Origin: Diplonema papillatum
Lineage: Eukaryota > Euglenozoa > Diplonemea > Diplonemida > Diplonemidae
DNA: 64,000 nucleotides
Reading direction: 5' to 3'
Assembly (NCBI GenBank): GCA_030068145.1
Contig: JAPJBO010000696.1
Coordinates: forward strand, 1 to 64,000
A program made the translations under genes and the position numbers. Positions 9,067 through 18,611 of this stretch are shown here, one piece after another. The notes below the pieces were generated by a model. That model worked only from the letters and a program-made list of their open reading frames with translations. It ran no database searches and was not told the DNA's origin. Positions within the stretch are counted from its first letter, which is position 1. The number at the start of each line of letters is the position of its first letter.

Positions 9067-11020
9067 TTTTTTTCACTAAAGTCCACCTGGTCTGGGCCCT
9101 GGTAAGTTCCCGAAACTCCCCGACACTTCCCCGAAACTCCCCGATACTCAGCCCGATTTTTGTGGGAAAAAGTGGGGCTGCTGGTGGGTGGGCAGGTGTT
9201 CAGGTTGGTAGTTGAGAGGACAGATGGGTGGATGGTGGTGGGCAGGTCGGTGGATGGGTGAACAGGTGGGTAGTTGGGTAGACGGGTGCGGGCAAGCGGG
9301 TGAGGTGTGCAGGTAGGTGTGCTAGTGTGCTTCGGTCGCGGCTCTCTTGAGCCGTCCGTGTTCCTCCTCCTCCGATCCTCTTCCTCTACTAACCGGATGC
9401 ATCTACCAACTGTAGCTTGGACTCCTGGGCAGTTGTTGAGGCACACCCTACAGCCTGCGGATTCGGAGGGCCTCAAGGCGAACCAGCAGTTGCTGGAAAA
9501 CCTGCAGGACCTGCCTTTGAGTCCTTGGACACAGGGAGGAGTCTGAACAGGACGCGTCGTGTGCATGTGCGCAGGTTCAACCATCATCTGACTCTTCTGT
9601 TTGCGGTTGCAACCTTCGGTACCACGAGTTTGCCATTCTTATGTCAAACTCTCCAATCCCCTCTTGGGTTTTGGTTTGGGCAAAAAGTATTCGCGCCCGC
9701 CATCTCCCGACGACCTTACCACTTCTGACCACGCTGCAGCAGTCACGTGTAAACCTGGCAGACCCCGTCGTCCCCCATCTGGTCCCGAACGACGAGCACC
9801 GCTCCTGCACCCGAGTTTAGCCTTCGATGATTGGAAGCCGCATCGGAAACAGTGGGTCAACCCATCCCGGAATTCTGAATTCGTGCACCCGGTTGAAAGG
9901 AGTGTCCACTTCGGAGTCCACGTTCACTTATGTGGGGAGTTGTAGAGTACGGGAGGAACCGGAAATCTCCGGAAAGATGGACCCGCATTCCAACTCGTCT
10001 CGGGAATGGTCAGTCGACGACCGTATGCAGGTGGGTGGAGGCCCTGGGACTGCGAAGGTGTGACCACCCCATAAGGAGGACTCGCCGGCATCCGCCGCTT
10101 CCCTTGTGGCGCTTTGGCCGATGGTAGCAGCCTGCGTCTCGACTTCGGTGTCGCTTCGGGCGCAGGGGCGAAGGCCCGCGCTTCCGTCTCTTTGCCGCCG
10201 ACTCCGCACATCGGCATATCGTGCTGCAGGCAGGCATCCGCGGTGTGAGTTCCTGCAGCATTCCGCGATCGTCTTGCACGTCCCGCACTGCGTCATCCTG
10301 TGCTTCTCGCAATACTTCACGGCGAGGCCGTACCCTGTCGCGTGGTGTGCCTCGGCAGCAGCGCGCTACCGACGCTTGCCGATGCTTGCACTCTTCGCAT
10401 TTCGCTTTGTGATGTCTCGTACACACTCTCTCGTCCTTGGTGGTGGCTTGGGCACGCCTACCTCCATGCACTGGGTCTCCGCCGCCCACTAAATTTACCC
10501 TCTTCTGCCCCTTCTTGCCGGAGGTGCCGTCTTCGAAGGCGTCCCACCAGCACGTCCGCCCATACGTGGAAAATACGTCCATCCCCCAGACCTCATCATT
10601 GAAGGCGTGCCTGTTCGTCCCCAGCTGCGACTCGAGCACGAGCATTGTCTCTGTACCCGCACGACCTCTGGTGGAACAGTTCCTGCTCTCCTTGCCGCAG
10701 CGGATCCTGTCGCTACCTGTGTCAAACCGTGCCAACCTGTACCTCCCAGTCTGTCCTTCCTTCTCAGCCTCTATCTTCGTCTTCGGGGCATAGCCAAACA
10801 CGGGACCGCTCTGCGCAAGGTAGGGCCATAATAGCGTAGCCCCCTCCCCGCCTTCGCCAAGGCCGGCTGCAGGGAAAGTGGTCGCCACAAAGGAAATACC
10901 CCGAAACTCCCCGAAACTCCCCGAAACTCCCCGAAACTCCCCGAAACTCCCCGAAACTCCCCGAAACTCCCCGATACTCCCCGATATTTTCGTCTGGACC
11001 AGGTGGAATAGTGAAAAAAA
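9067..11020. mobile_element. Element with CCCCGAAACT repeats and inverted ends
   Basis: The left end TTTTTTTCACTAAAGTCCAC and continuation CTGGTCTGG are mirrored at 10993-11020 (CTGGACCAGGTGGAATAGTG then A-run). Both flanks inside the ends carry CCCCGAAACT 10-bp repeats in direct orientation, few on the left (about 9104-9150) and about nine on the right. The interior holds minus-strand Cys-rich frames. The inverted ends are imperfect and I see no target duplication, so the boundaries are approximate. Confidence 0.55.
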
Positions 11021-11050
11021 CACAGTGGGTAAAATTGGTTTTTTGTCCAC
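9928..11050 (-). pseudogene. Cys-rich minus-strand frames inside the CCCCGAAACT element
   Basis: Two overlapping minus-strand frames run through here (10010-11050 and 9928-10320). One has CTRHHKAKCEECKHRQ; the other has YCEKHRMTQCGTCKTIAECC. These are similar Cys/His repeats lying in adjacent frames, as if one repeat protein had been broken by a frame change. The 10-bp repeat tract translates as Gly-Glu-Phe-Arg-Gly-Val-Ser near the start and is probably not part of the real product. The function is unknown; the Cys/His pattern suggests zinc binding. Confidence 0.3.
10897..10985. repeat. CCCCGAAACT tandem repeat
   Basis: About nine perfect or near-perfect 10-bp units, the last two changed to CCCCGATACT. 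The same unit, more degenerate, occurs at 9104-9150 at the other end of the element. Confidence 0.9.
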
Positions 11051-11281
11051 TGCCAGTGAAAAAAACTTCTCAGAGTGAGAGAATACACATTACCTCACTG
11101 GTCTGAGTGGGGGAAATTGGTGAAAACTCACTGGGTGTAAGTTTTTGTTTACGGTGTCCAGTGCAGTCAGGCTCGACCGCTCGACCGGTCAAGTCACTTT
11201 CCGAAAAAACTTTTTTTTTTTTTGGACAGGAATTTGCCACAACTTTTTTTTGCACTGGCGAATACAGGTCGAAATCCATCC

Positions 11282-11720
11282 TATGCCAGAAAAAAAAATT
11301 TCCCACGCTACGCGTGGGAAAACAACATGTGGTGTTTTAGAGTAAATGTTCCCTTGAAACTCTGGGTTTAGCTGAAACGGGCAGTCTCACAAAGTTGGTA
11401 CACTGTCGTGCTTTAGTAGTAGGACGGCGTAATACGACTTTTCCAGTAGCTTCGCTTGTGAATCATTAGTGCCATGAACAGGCCGACAACCCAGGTTCAC
11501 TGTCACAATACAAAAGATGGGCCCAGAGCGACGAGTTTCGGGGTTGCAGTGGAGTCTTCAGATGCCTGAGGCAATGGAACACTGTTTTGGTTTTGTAGGT
11601 GGGCCTCATTATGACTGCTGTGACCTTGGCATGTGCCTTCGTGGGTGTGCTGCTGCTTCACCACCTTGTTGTAGACCCCAGTAGTCTCTGTATTCTGGCT
11701 GCAGCTGAACATACTGCAAT
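11282..11720. repeat. Dispersed repeat, copy 1 (sister at 42017-42534)
   Basis: Shared landmarks in the same order are CCCACGC-GCGTGGG, CAGTCTCACAAA, GTACACTGTCG, CAGTAGCTTCGC, TTGTGAATCATT, GTGAACAGG or ATGAACAGG, AAAGATGG, GGTGTGCTGCTGCTTC and AGTCTC. Identity is roughly 65-70% with several gaps. The two copies lie in elements with different ends. Confidence 0.75.
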
Positions 11721-12007
11721 CTGGGAGCTGGTGAGCGGAGTTGGGAATCCAAAAGCTTGCCCTTGCCCCCGTGACCTTGGCTTTTGTCAAAGCTTTCCGT
11801 TTTCCCACCATTTTCTACTACTATGAGGCACTACCCACAGCAGATTTTTCTATTTTTTTTTTTGCCCGGTCGAATCGACACGGGCGCCGGTCGAATTCGA
11901 CCGGTGTCCACATTCGACCGCCTTGACCGGTCGAATGTCAACCCGAGAGCAATAATTTTTTTTTTGTCAATTCGACCGGCCGGTGACTGCACTGACGGTG
12001 TCAAGGG

Positions 12008-12177
12008 GGCCTTGTTGAGGTCCCGAGGGGGTGGGAAAGGCCTCGAGGCTGGAAAAAAGGCTGTCCCGAGGGAGTCCGGAGCGGCGCGGAGCGCCGCGAA
12101 GGACTACCCGAGGGTCAGCCTTTTTTCCTGCCGAGAGGCTTTCCCACCACCTGAGGGACCGTCAAACAAGGTCCCCG
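12008..12177. repeat. Large imperfect hairpin
   Basis: The left arm (12008-12063) and right arm (12114-12176) pair almost throughout, for example GGTGGGAAAGCCTC-type against GAGGCTTTCCCACC. The loop contains the palindrome GCGGCGCGGAGCGCCGCG. It sits between the two ends of the TA-flanked element and could form a ~170-base stem-loop. Confidence 0.8.
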
Positions 12178-12464
12178 AGACACCGTAACAAAAAACTCAC
12201 AACCCAGTGAAGTTTTCACACAATTTCACCCACACAGACCAGTGAGGTACGATTATTTACCACACAGAATCAGTTTTACCGAACACCCAGGCCCAGACTT
12301 GACAATGTGCCCAGGTCTCACTGACAAGCCAGGGTGGGGCAGGGGGTGCGTCCTGTTTCTGTTTGGACTCAAGAGACAGGGGGCACTTTTCTCACCACGA
12401 ACACAAAAAATCCTGCTCCCGAGGTCATTCAGGGCACTTTTTAAGGCTTTTCAGAAAACAAAAA

Positions 12465-12527
12465 AAGGAGTGGGGGAAAGTGGAAAGGAGTGGGGGAAAG
12501 TGGAAAAGGAGTGGGGGAAAGTGGGAA
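12465..12527. repeat. ~20-bp minisatellite
   Basis: Three copies of GGAGTGGGGGAAAGTGGAAA, each slightly different in length. Around it (12248-12780) I see no gene. Confidence 0.8.
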
Positions 12528-12781
12528 ACCCCAAATTTCCCCCACTGTTTTTTTGAAAGTTTTATCTCAAAGTGCCATAAACACGCCCCAAAAGGCAACG
12601 GGCGAAGTGTGGCTGCAACTGACTCTATTGTCAGCCTCAGCCGACGTTTCAACGAAACGCATTCCGTGTCACGTGGATTCTGTTGACCTGCGGGTCAGCA
12701 GCTCTGGAAGGATCCCGAAAGCTGCGAAGAGGGCCCCATTCGGTCCACTCCGGTTGCAGTGGGCGCGAGAGGACGAGACAC

Positions 12782-12856
12782 CTGAGACTGCGACGATGTT
12801 TCAGGAGTGCGCCGTTTGAGAAGCTGACGGAGATGACGACCGATGATGTCAATGTG
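12782..12856. repeat. 75-bp segment, inverted copy at 28487-28559
   Basis: The stretch from GAGACTGCGACGATGTTTCA to GACGACCGATGATG is about 90% identical to the inverse of 28487-28559. Both copies contain an open frame reading ETATMFQECA and an overlapping one reading LTEMTTDDV, with a small length difference between them. Conservation could be recent duplication or a shared exon. Nothing else on either side matches. Confidence 0.7.
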
Positions 12857-13777
12857 GCAAGGAAGAGCGCTCGTGTGATGAGCGCGTTCACCGCCACTCG
12901 ATAAAACGGGGGGCGGCACCGATCCTTTTCTAGAAGCTGTCCAGCGGGGGCAGTCCCAGCCATACGTAGTTTCGAATTCGGCGACAAGTACCCGAACAAG
13001 GGTCAGTCAGGGAGTGAGAGATGCTTGCTGGCCAAGCTCTGCTTACGACTAGCATCTACCGGTTCTTGAGGAGACTCTTTTAACGAGTTCACCTCTGAAC
13101 CGTGGATTTGCAAGCACGGAAAATGCGACTTTGACGCTTAAGTTGCAGTCCCTGGGCAGCGAAGGCGAAAGAGCGAAAAGAACACAATAAACGCTAGAAC
13201 GACGGACTGCCTTGCTTGCAGAGGTTGATTACACTGCAACTTGGGCAAAACCGCTTCTGGCGGAGGCCCTTTCGCCAGGCTTGACATCTTGGCCGAAGTC
13301 AAAGTTAGTGGCGACCACTGAATAATCAGACAAAGGCTGATTGGATGAGCTGAAGCAGCACGCCGAGAAGCAACATGTGCGAGGTGTTTCTACTAGGCTT
13401 CTGAATAATTGGCAGACCACGACAGTAAAGCAGACACTCCAAGCGAGGTGTTTTGCGTTGAACTGTTGTTGACGACAGCGTTGCCGCAGACATTAGTGAT
13501 GACTCTGGCAATTCTGATGCGACACGACCCGACACAAGCTGTGGGCACAAACACGACGAAGGCGCAAAAATGAGATGCACCCGCATGCCGGAGCATCAGG
13601 TGCGTGAGCCAGCACCGCTATGCTACAGATTTTTGCAAGCTCCGACATGGAATCTCCCGAAAATCGTTCTTGATTTCCCTTTCCTTCAGATCACATAGAT
13701 GCCCGGATATACCAGGATACCGGCGGGTGCATTTGAAAGTCGCACCAGGTAGCATGCCATGCAACCATATAAAAGTT
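12857..13777. other. Intergenic, no gene recognised
   Basis: Only short frames occur here, none convincing. A minus-strand frame at 13326-13586 could be an exon, but nothing supports it. ACAATAAACGCTAGAA at 13185 recurs at 18292, and ATAACGCTAGAA occurs near 38244. Confidence 0.4.
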
Positions 13778-14526
13778 CTACACAAAACTACGCATTTCTT
13801 CGTACGGGCTCACCGCATCGTTTGAGAGAACTACACCACCAGGCTCGTTGCCAATCAAAAAACTGTCAGCTGCCCGTGAAAGTGTCTCCTCTGCGAGGTC
13901 GATTTGAGACGCTTTAATTTTCTTCCCACCCGCCCGGGCCGCAAGTTCCATAATTACAGGTCGGGGTGTAATCACGCGGTTGTATTTGTCGAGTCTGCTT
14001 CAGCATTTAGATGTGGTAGCCGTTTGTTTCTCAGGCTGCCTCTACGAATCGTACCCCAACTCCCAGTTCCAGCCACGTAGTCGACTACTACCGAGTACAG
14101 AAGCCACCGACCTGTCGTGTGCAGGCGATAATTGACCTCGAACGTTGGACGGGACCCGGGTTTCCCAGAAACATTCCAGCGAATCCATTCCTGACGTTGG
14201 TCATCGCAAGTCTCGGAGAAAATTGAATCTACGTGGGCACGTGTAGTTGCTAGAACAAGCACACTTGTACCACAAAACACATTCCAGTGGGCAGGATGGG
14301 TTGAAGAAACTGTAATGGGGCAGGATGACGAAAAGCGGGAGCCATGGAATGTGCCTTTGCCGCGCTTGGACGAAGATGTGTCAGACCCTAAAATCCACGT
14401 GAAGCAGTACAAGGTTTTGCACGAAGGAGCTGTGCTTCTTTGTAAGAAGGGTGACTCATGTACTTGTCGTATTGGAGCGTATCCCGACCTCAAGCGCCAA
14501 TGCATGTGTGAAAACTCGTACCCCAT
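13778..14526 (-). other. Two minus-strand frames of uncertain status
   Basis: The frame at 13972-14526 (184 aa) ends with TFEVNYRLHTTGRWLLYSVV, which faintly resembles the C-terminal strand pattern of MlaC/Ttg2D or NTF2-like folds. A second frame, 13778-13975, reads MELAARAGGKKIKASQIDLA. They could be exons of one minus-strand gene. They overlap the plus-strand frame at 14315-14677, which also looks coding, so at most one strand is likely to be real across the overlap. Confidence 0.25.
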
Positions 14527-14677
14527 CCCTCATGAAAAGGCGTTCTTGGCTTGGATACGGTACCCTGCTGCATTGCTGGTTGCACTCGTTGGGTATAAGT
14601 GCTACACATGGTGGTCGCACGTTCCTCCAAAGCACAGTTTAAAGTACAGCTTTTCGAACAACGACTCGGTAGAGTAG
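14315..14677 (+). CDS. Small membrane protein, unknown, 120 aa
   Basis: The ATG at 14315 gives a protein with a charged first third, a Cys cluster (CKKGDSCTC, CMCEN at about residues 48-72), one membrane segment (AFLAWIRYPAALLVALVGY, about residues 80-98) and a short basic tail. I do not recognise it. A possible splice or trans-splice acceptor (GTAATGGGGCAG) overlaps the start, so the true start may be downstream or in an upstream exon. The alternative is the minus-strand frame through the same bases. Confidence 0.4.
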   Translation: MGQDDEKREPWNVPLPRLDEDVSDPKIHVKQYKVLHEGAVLLCKKGDSCTCRIGAYPDLKRQCMCENSYPIPHEKAFLAWIRYPAALLVALVGYKCYTWWSHVPPKHSLKYSFSNNDSVE

Positions 14678-15631
14678 AGAAGCCTATAACTGAGTCGTGG
14701 ATCTTCTTGCCCCGGGGCAGGACAAGGCAATGCATTCTAAAAGTTGAAATCGCCGGCACGTGTTCATATTATGGCCAATCCTCTGGATATGTGCTCACAT
14801 CACGCGGCATGGTGCGGCATAACTGTTGAGTTAAGCAGCAAAACGTGAATTGTATATGGCTTGAACGAACACATGATGCACTGTTAGTCTTTTTAGCGTG
14901 CCAGGACTTGCAACCATTCTTTTCACCCGTTTGTCAACCTGTTGCACCTGTACGTCTTCAGGACTTCAGATCTAGGTAACAAGTCATGTCGTGCTGATAT
15001 CTGCATTCTCCTTGACTGCATAGCACACTTTTATGGCTTGTCACCCATAGCCAAGAGGCGCACATTGCACCAAATCGAGAAAGGTGGGAGGAGGGAGAGC
15101 CGATGAAATTATTGTCCAAGAAAGGACGAATCTGAAGGGAGCTCTGGGCAATAGACTGGGAGTTCGTGCGTTCGTTGGATAGCTGGCAATATATTGGACA
15201 ACCTGACAGAGCTGGTACTCATCTGCCAGGCGTACCCATGCGCAACAGGAGTGGTGAGTGATACCGCACACAACAACACTGAAGAAATTGCTCGTTGCGA
15301 TCTGCCGGGTCCCTTGCGTGCGGACCAGGAAGGACATCGCGTTGCCCGCGTGTCACGGGAAACTACGCAGAACTGTGTCTGCCCCTGTGAGTTTTGGCCG
15401 CAAATATCCATTCCAGTAAACGAAGATAGAGCACTGCGACCTGCAGGAAGTCTGGGTGAATTGAGAAAACAGGGGTCACGAAACCGAACCTGTCCTGAAG
15501 TCTTTTGTAGGCCTTGAAACGCAGGTTGTCTATTGACTTTCACAAACCGTAGAAAAGCAAATATTGATCAATTGGCACCCCAAACTGACCAGCCAAAGGT
15601 GAGGCGGGGACAAGACCGTTCTTGATAGAAG
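14678..15631. other. Intergenic, competing weak frames
   Basis: A plus-strand frame (15194-15517) and minus-strand frames (15041-15337, 15109-15543) overlap, and none has recognisable features. I see no RNA gene or repeat. The last ~150 bp would hold the 5' untranslated region of the KH-protein gene. Confidence 0.4.
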
Positions 15632-16708
15632 ATGAATGCTGTAGATGACGACGTGCTTCGGGAGGCCGGACAGTTCGAGCAGGCCCTCAACGACCTCGAG
15701 ACGTCACTCGACGAACACATCCTACAGCAAAGCGGGGCCCCTGCTCACGACACACGTCAAGAGGCGCTCGACGTGTACAATGCGTTCGAAGAAAAAAGAA
15801 AAAAAGCCGCCCTGCTAGAGGAAGCGATTCTGACAGCAAAAGAGAAGACGTGGCACGAACGACTCCGCGTTACGGGGCAACGGGAGAAAGTGAAGATGAC
15901 TCAGGCGGAGCTGGCGTGTTTGCAGTTGGAAGTTCATGCTGAGGAGCGAAAGAGGAATCAGATGGTTAATCAGAGGGAGCCCGCCAAGGAAGACATTGAA
16001 CGGAAGACCGGATTATTGCAACGGCTAATCGAAGCGCGGAAACGCAACCGGGAATTTGCGCCGGTGTTGGCCGGGTTGAACTCAGAAACGGTGCGGCTGG
16101 AGAACCAGATCGCGGAGGCAAACGAGACGGAAAAGGCATTCGTTGATACCCTTACCCATCGATATGTGACCACCGGCCAGGAGCTGAACCGTGTGCTTCG
16201 CACAGAGGAGGAGTGGGCAGAGCTCAAGTTGACAGTCGAAGAGCAGGAAGCGGAGATCGAAAGACTCAAATGCGAAATCGTTAAACGCGGGGGGGTGGTC
16301 GCCACTGCGAGCCGCATGGAACGTGACAAGCAAGAAGAGGCGAAGGCTTCCAGCAAAGGTGAACGGCGTATTAAGAAGCATTTCAGTGTTCCTGCGGGGT
16401 CCCTGAGGGACCTAGTCACAATACAGGGCTACGGCCTGCAGGCCATCCGCTCCCAGTTCGATGTTGCGATCGACCTGCAGCTCGGAGACTCGTGGGGCAC
16501 GCACATTGCCACGATCGCCGGTCTTGCGACTAACGTTGATAAAGCGAAAGACTTCGTCGCAAAACTGTGCTTTGAGGCCGTCGGAACTCGTGACCCCACA
16601 ACGCAGCCGCTTATTACTTACAGCCGCGCACCGACGACTCGAGCCGCCCCTATTCCTACCCCCTGGGCGAAGCTACAGAGGCAGCGACAGATGACTGGGG
16701 TCGGCTGA
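15632..16708 (+). CDS. Coiled-coil protein with C-terminal KH-like domain, 358 aa
   Basis: The ATG at 15632 opens a protein that is mostly charged helix. Residues ~45-235 have long runs of Glu/Lys/Arg/Leu heptads (EEQEAEIERLKCEIVKRGG), typical of a coiled coil. Residues ~250-315 read HFSVPAGSLRDLVTIQGYGL then AIRSQFDVAIDLQLGDSWG and VDKAKDFVAKL. This follows the KH RNA-binding pattern: hydrophobic strand, turn in the GxxG position, helix, strand, final helix after a predicted strand. The GxxG loop is unusual, so RNA binding is an inference. A Pro-rich tail ends the protein. It is a single exon on the same strand as its neighbours. Confidence 0.75.
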   Translation: MNAVDDDVLREAGQFEQALNDLETSLDEHILQQSGAPAHDTRQEALDVYNAFEEKRKKAALLEEAILTAKEKTWHERLRVTGQREKVKMTQAELACLQLEVHAEERKRNQMVNQREPAKEDIERKTGLLQRLIEARKRNREFAPVLAGLNSETVRLENQIAEANETEKAFVDTLTHRYVTTGQELNRVLRTEEEWAELKLTVEEQEAEIERLKCEIVKRGGVVATASRMERDKQEEAKASSKGERRIKKHFSVPAGSLRDLVTIQGYGLQAIRSQFDVAIDLQLGDSWGTHIATIAGLATNVDKAKDFVAKLCFEAVGTRDPTTQPLITYSRAPTTRAAPIPTPWAKLQRQRQMTGVG

Positions 16709-16993
16709 TCTTGCACATATCACTTTGTGACTCCCGCAGGGGGGGAGGGGATTGGTTGTTCTTGTAGTTTTTAGCTTAGAGCTCTGAGTACCTTTAGATG
16801 AGGTCGAACGTTCTTGTATCATCGTACCTCTAACATTTTTCGTTGCTCTCCCGTTTTCCCGCTCGGCAGGCAGAGTTCCAGACGATGCACGAAGGTTGCA
16901 TATAAGAACTTCACTCTAAAACGCTCGCGCAGGGTGGAGAAGGGGGTTTGGCAAAATCGTGGGGGCACGGAGAGCGCATGCGGTATTGCAATC

Positions 16994-17377
16994 ATGCAGA
17001 CTCATACGCGCCCGCGCCAACCAACTTCCGTGGATCCCGGGCAGGGGTGTCTGTTCGTAAACAGCCCGCATAGGGGTTGCGTGCGGCAGCTGGTCGACGA
17101 AGAAGAACAGGAAGCGTCCCGGCACCACCGCCTTTCACAAGGATTCACCGACTCTGAAGTGTCGGCGCAGTGGAAGGTCGGTAAGCAGGTAGAGACTGTA
17201 GATCAACCGCGGCTTAGCAACGAAATGAATTGGTTGGCTAAAAGGTTTACGGATCACACGGATAGGCTTTATTGGTTTTGGTATCGACAGCAGGGCGTTA
17301 ACTTGGTCTCCGGCCCATTTTCCAAATTTGGACCGCGAACGGCTTTTTGCGTTTTCACTAGCGGTTTCTGCACTTAG
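16994..17377 (+). CDS. Hypothetical protein, 127 aa
   Basis: From the ATG at 16994 the frame gives a soluble protein with an acidic patch (DEEEQEASRHHR) and an aromatic-rich C-terminal half (TDRLYWFWYRQQGVNLV). The frame is open 60 codons further upstream, but without an ATG. I do not recognise it. It lies 285 bp after the KH-protein stop, on the same strand, and ends just before a minisatellite. Amino-acid composition and an unbroken frame are the only support. Confidence 0.4.
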   Translation: MQTHTRPRQPTSVDPGQGCLFVNSPHRGCVRQLVDEEEQEASRHHRLSQGFTDSEVSAQWKVGKQVETVDQPRLSNEMNWLAKRFTDHTDRLYWFWYRQQGVNLVSGPFSKFGPRTAFCVFTSGFCT

Positions 17378-17411
17378 GGGGCTCACGGGGTCTCCCCCCC
17401 GGGTACTGGCG

Positions 17412-17853
17412 CCGAACTTGCCACCAGAACCCGAACTTTGCTTCGCCCGAACTTAGCTTCACCCGAACTTTGCTTCACCCAGTACTTAGCTTCGCCCGCC
17501 CGAACTTAGCTTCGCCAGAACTTTGCTTCACCAGAGCTTTGCTTCACCCGAACTTAGCTTCGCCCGAACTTTCCTTCACCCGAACTTTGTTTCGCCCGAT
17601 CTTAGCTTCACCAGAACTTTGCTTCACCCGAACTTTGCTTCACCCAGAACTTAGCTCCGCCCGAGACGAACTTAGGTTCACCAGAACTTTGCTTCACGCG
17701 AACTTAGCTTCGCCCGAACTTAGCTTCACCCGAACTTTGTTTCGCCCGAACTTTGTTTCGCCCGAACTTAGCTTCACCAGAACTTTGCTTCACCAGAACT
17801 TAGCATTGCCCAAACTTAGCTTCGCCCGAACTTTGCTGTTCCCCGAACTTTAA
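17412..17853. repeat. 15/16-bp minisatellite, GAACTTAGCTTCGCCC type
   Basis: About 28 units alternate between CGAACTTAGCTTCGCC and CGAACTTTGCTTCACC with substitutions and small gaps. An open frame through it (Leu-Ala-Ser-Pro-Glu repeats) is a by-product of the unit structure. Confidence 0.9.
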
Positions 17854-18611
17854 CTGCTGCCTCCAGTCTCGCCACGCGCCGGCCTTAGCCGAGCGCACGT
17901 ACTTTGGTTTCCTGGGTAAAATTAGGATTCGTGCCGTTTTCTTTCAAAAATCCGTTTTCACATTTCTACCCGGTCTTGACTCTTGAGACCTGGTGAGGTG
18001 TCCAATTAACCTGCCGGGAGGCTCAACTATGTACTAATAGTCTTTTTTCCTCCTACATAAATGCCCCCTTTTCGTCTGAAAGAGAAACAGTCTAGAGAAA
18101 CAGTCTAGAGAAACAGTCTGAGAGAAAAAAGATGGGGCCCAAGACTAAATTATGAGCGAATTTCTTGGTGTCAGTCGCAACACTTACAAACTTGGCTAGC
18201 CGTAGTTAAAGTGTATACTCATACCTACATCCCTCGCCTCACAGCCTCAATGATCAACCGAAGACCCTAAAACACCGAACCTCTAAACCACAATAAACGC
18301 TAGAAAAAGTATCCTATCCATGATCGAGAGCTTGTGTTTGAAAGAGTGCACACATCTCCGAAATCTACCTTCCTGCACCGAATTCCGGGAGTTTAAGCCG
18401 AGGGCACATTAGGCAGACCATCATCAACGTCTAACCTGAACGGCATTGTCTTGTTTGTAGCGCCATGCGGAACACCCACCGACAAAACGAGTACGGTTGA
18501 GATGACATACCCACACAAACGAGAGTTCGCTTTTGCTTATCTATCTTCGTACTTCCTAAATAAACGCGGTAAACTTCATACACAGGATTAGAAAGACGAA
18601 AGAGCAGGAAT
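17854..18611. other. Spacer before CEP131 gene, small repeats
   Basis: Holds AGAGAAACAGTCT repeated three times (18090-18125), a segment at 18168-18230 related to 33240-33302, and the ACAATAAACGCTAGAA motif at 18292. No gene is visible. The closing bases AGAGCAG, nine bases before the ATG, could be a splice acceptor. Confidence 0.5.

Larger units (their letters stand above)
11093..12247. mobile_element. TA-flanked element with 66-69 bp inverted ends and internal foldback
   Basis: The left end CCTCACTGGTCTGAGTGGGG continues to ACGGTGTC at 11158. It is mirrored at 12179-12247 with about 85% identity, and TA flanks both ends. Inside are CGACCGGTCGAA-type palindromes (11172-11190, 11864-11990), a CCCACGC-GCGTGGG hairpin near 11300, a block with a diverged sister at 42017-42534, and a long foldback at 12008-12177. 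No transposase frame is visible, so it is non-autonomous. A TA duplication fits Tc1/mariner-like mobilisation, but this is inferred. Confidence 0.75.

Noticed and set aside
1-12560. Chromerid alga as source, suggested by the repeat style
   Set aside because: The rRNA pieces read as Euglenozoa-like and the genes are intron-free on one strand; repeat style alone is weak evidence.
17470-17853. 127-aa frame in the minisatellite
   Set aside because: It is a direct translation of the 15/16-bp repeat unit.
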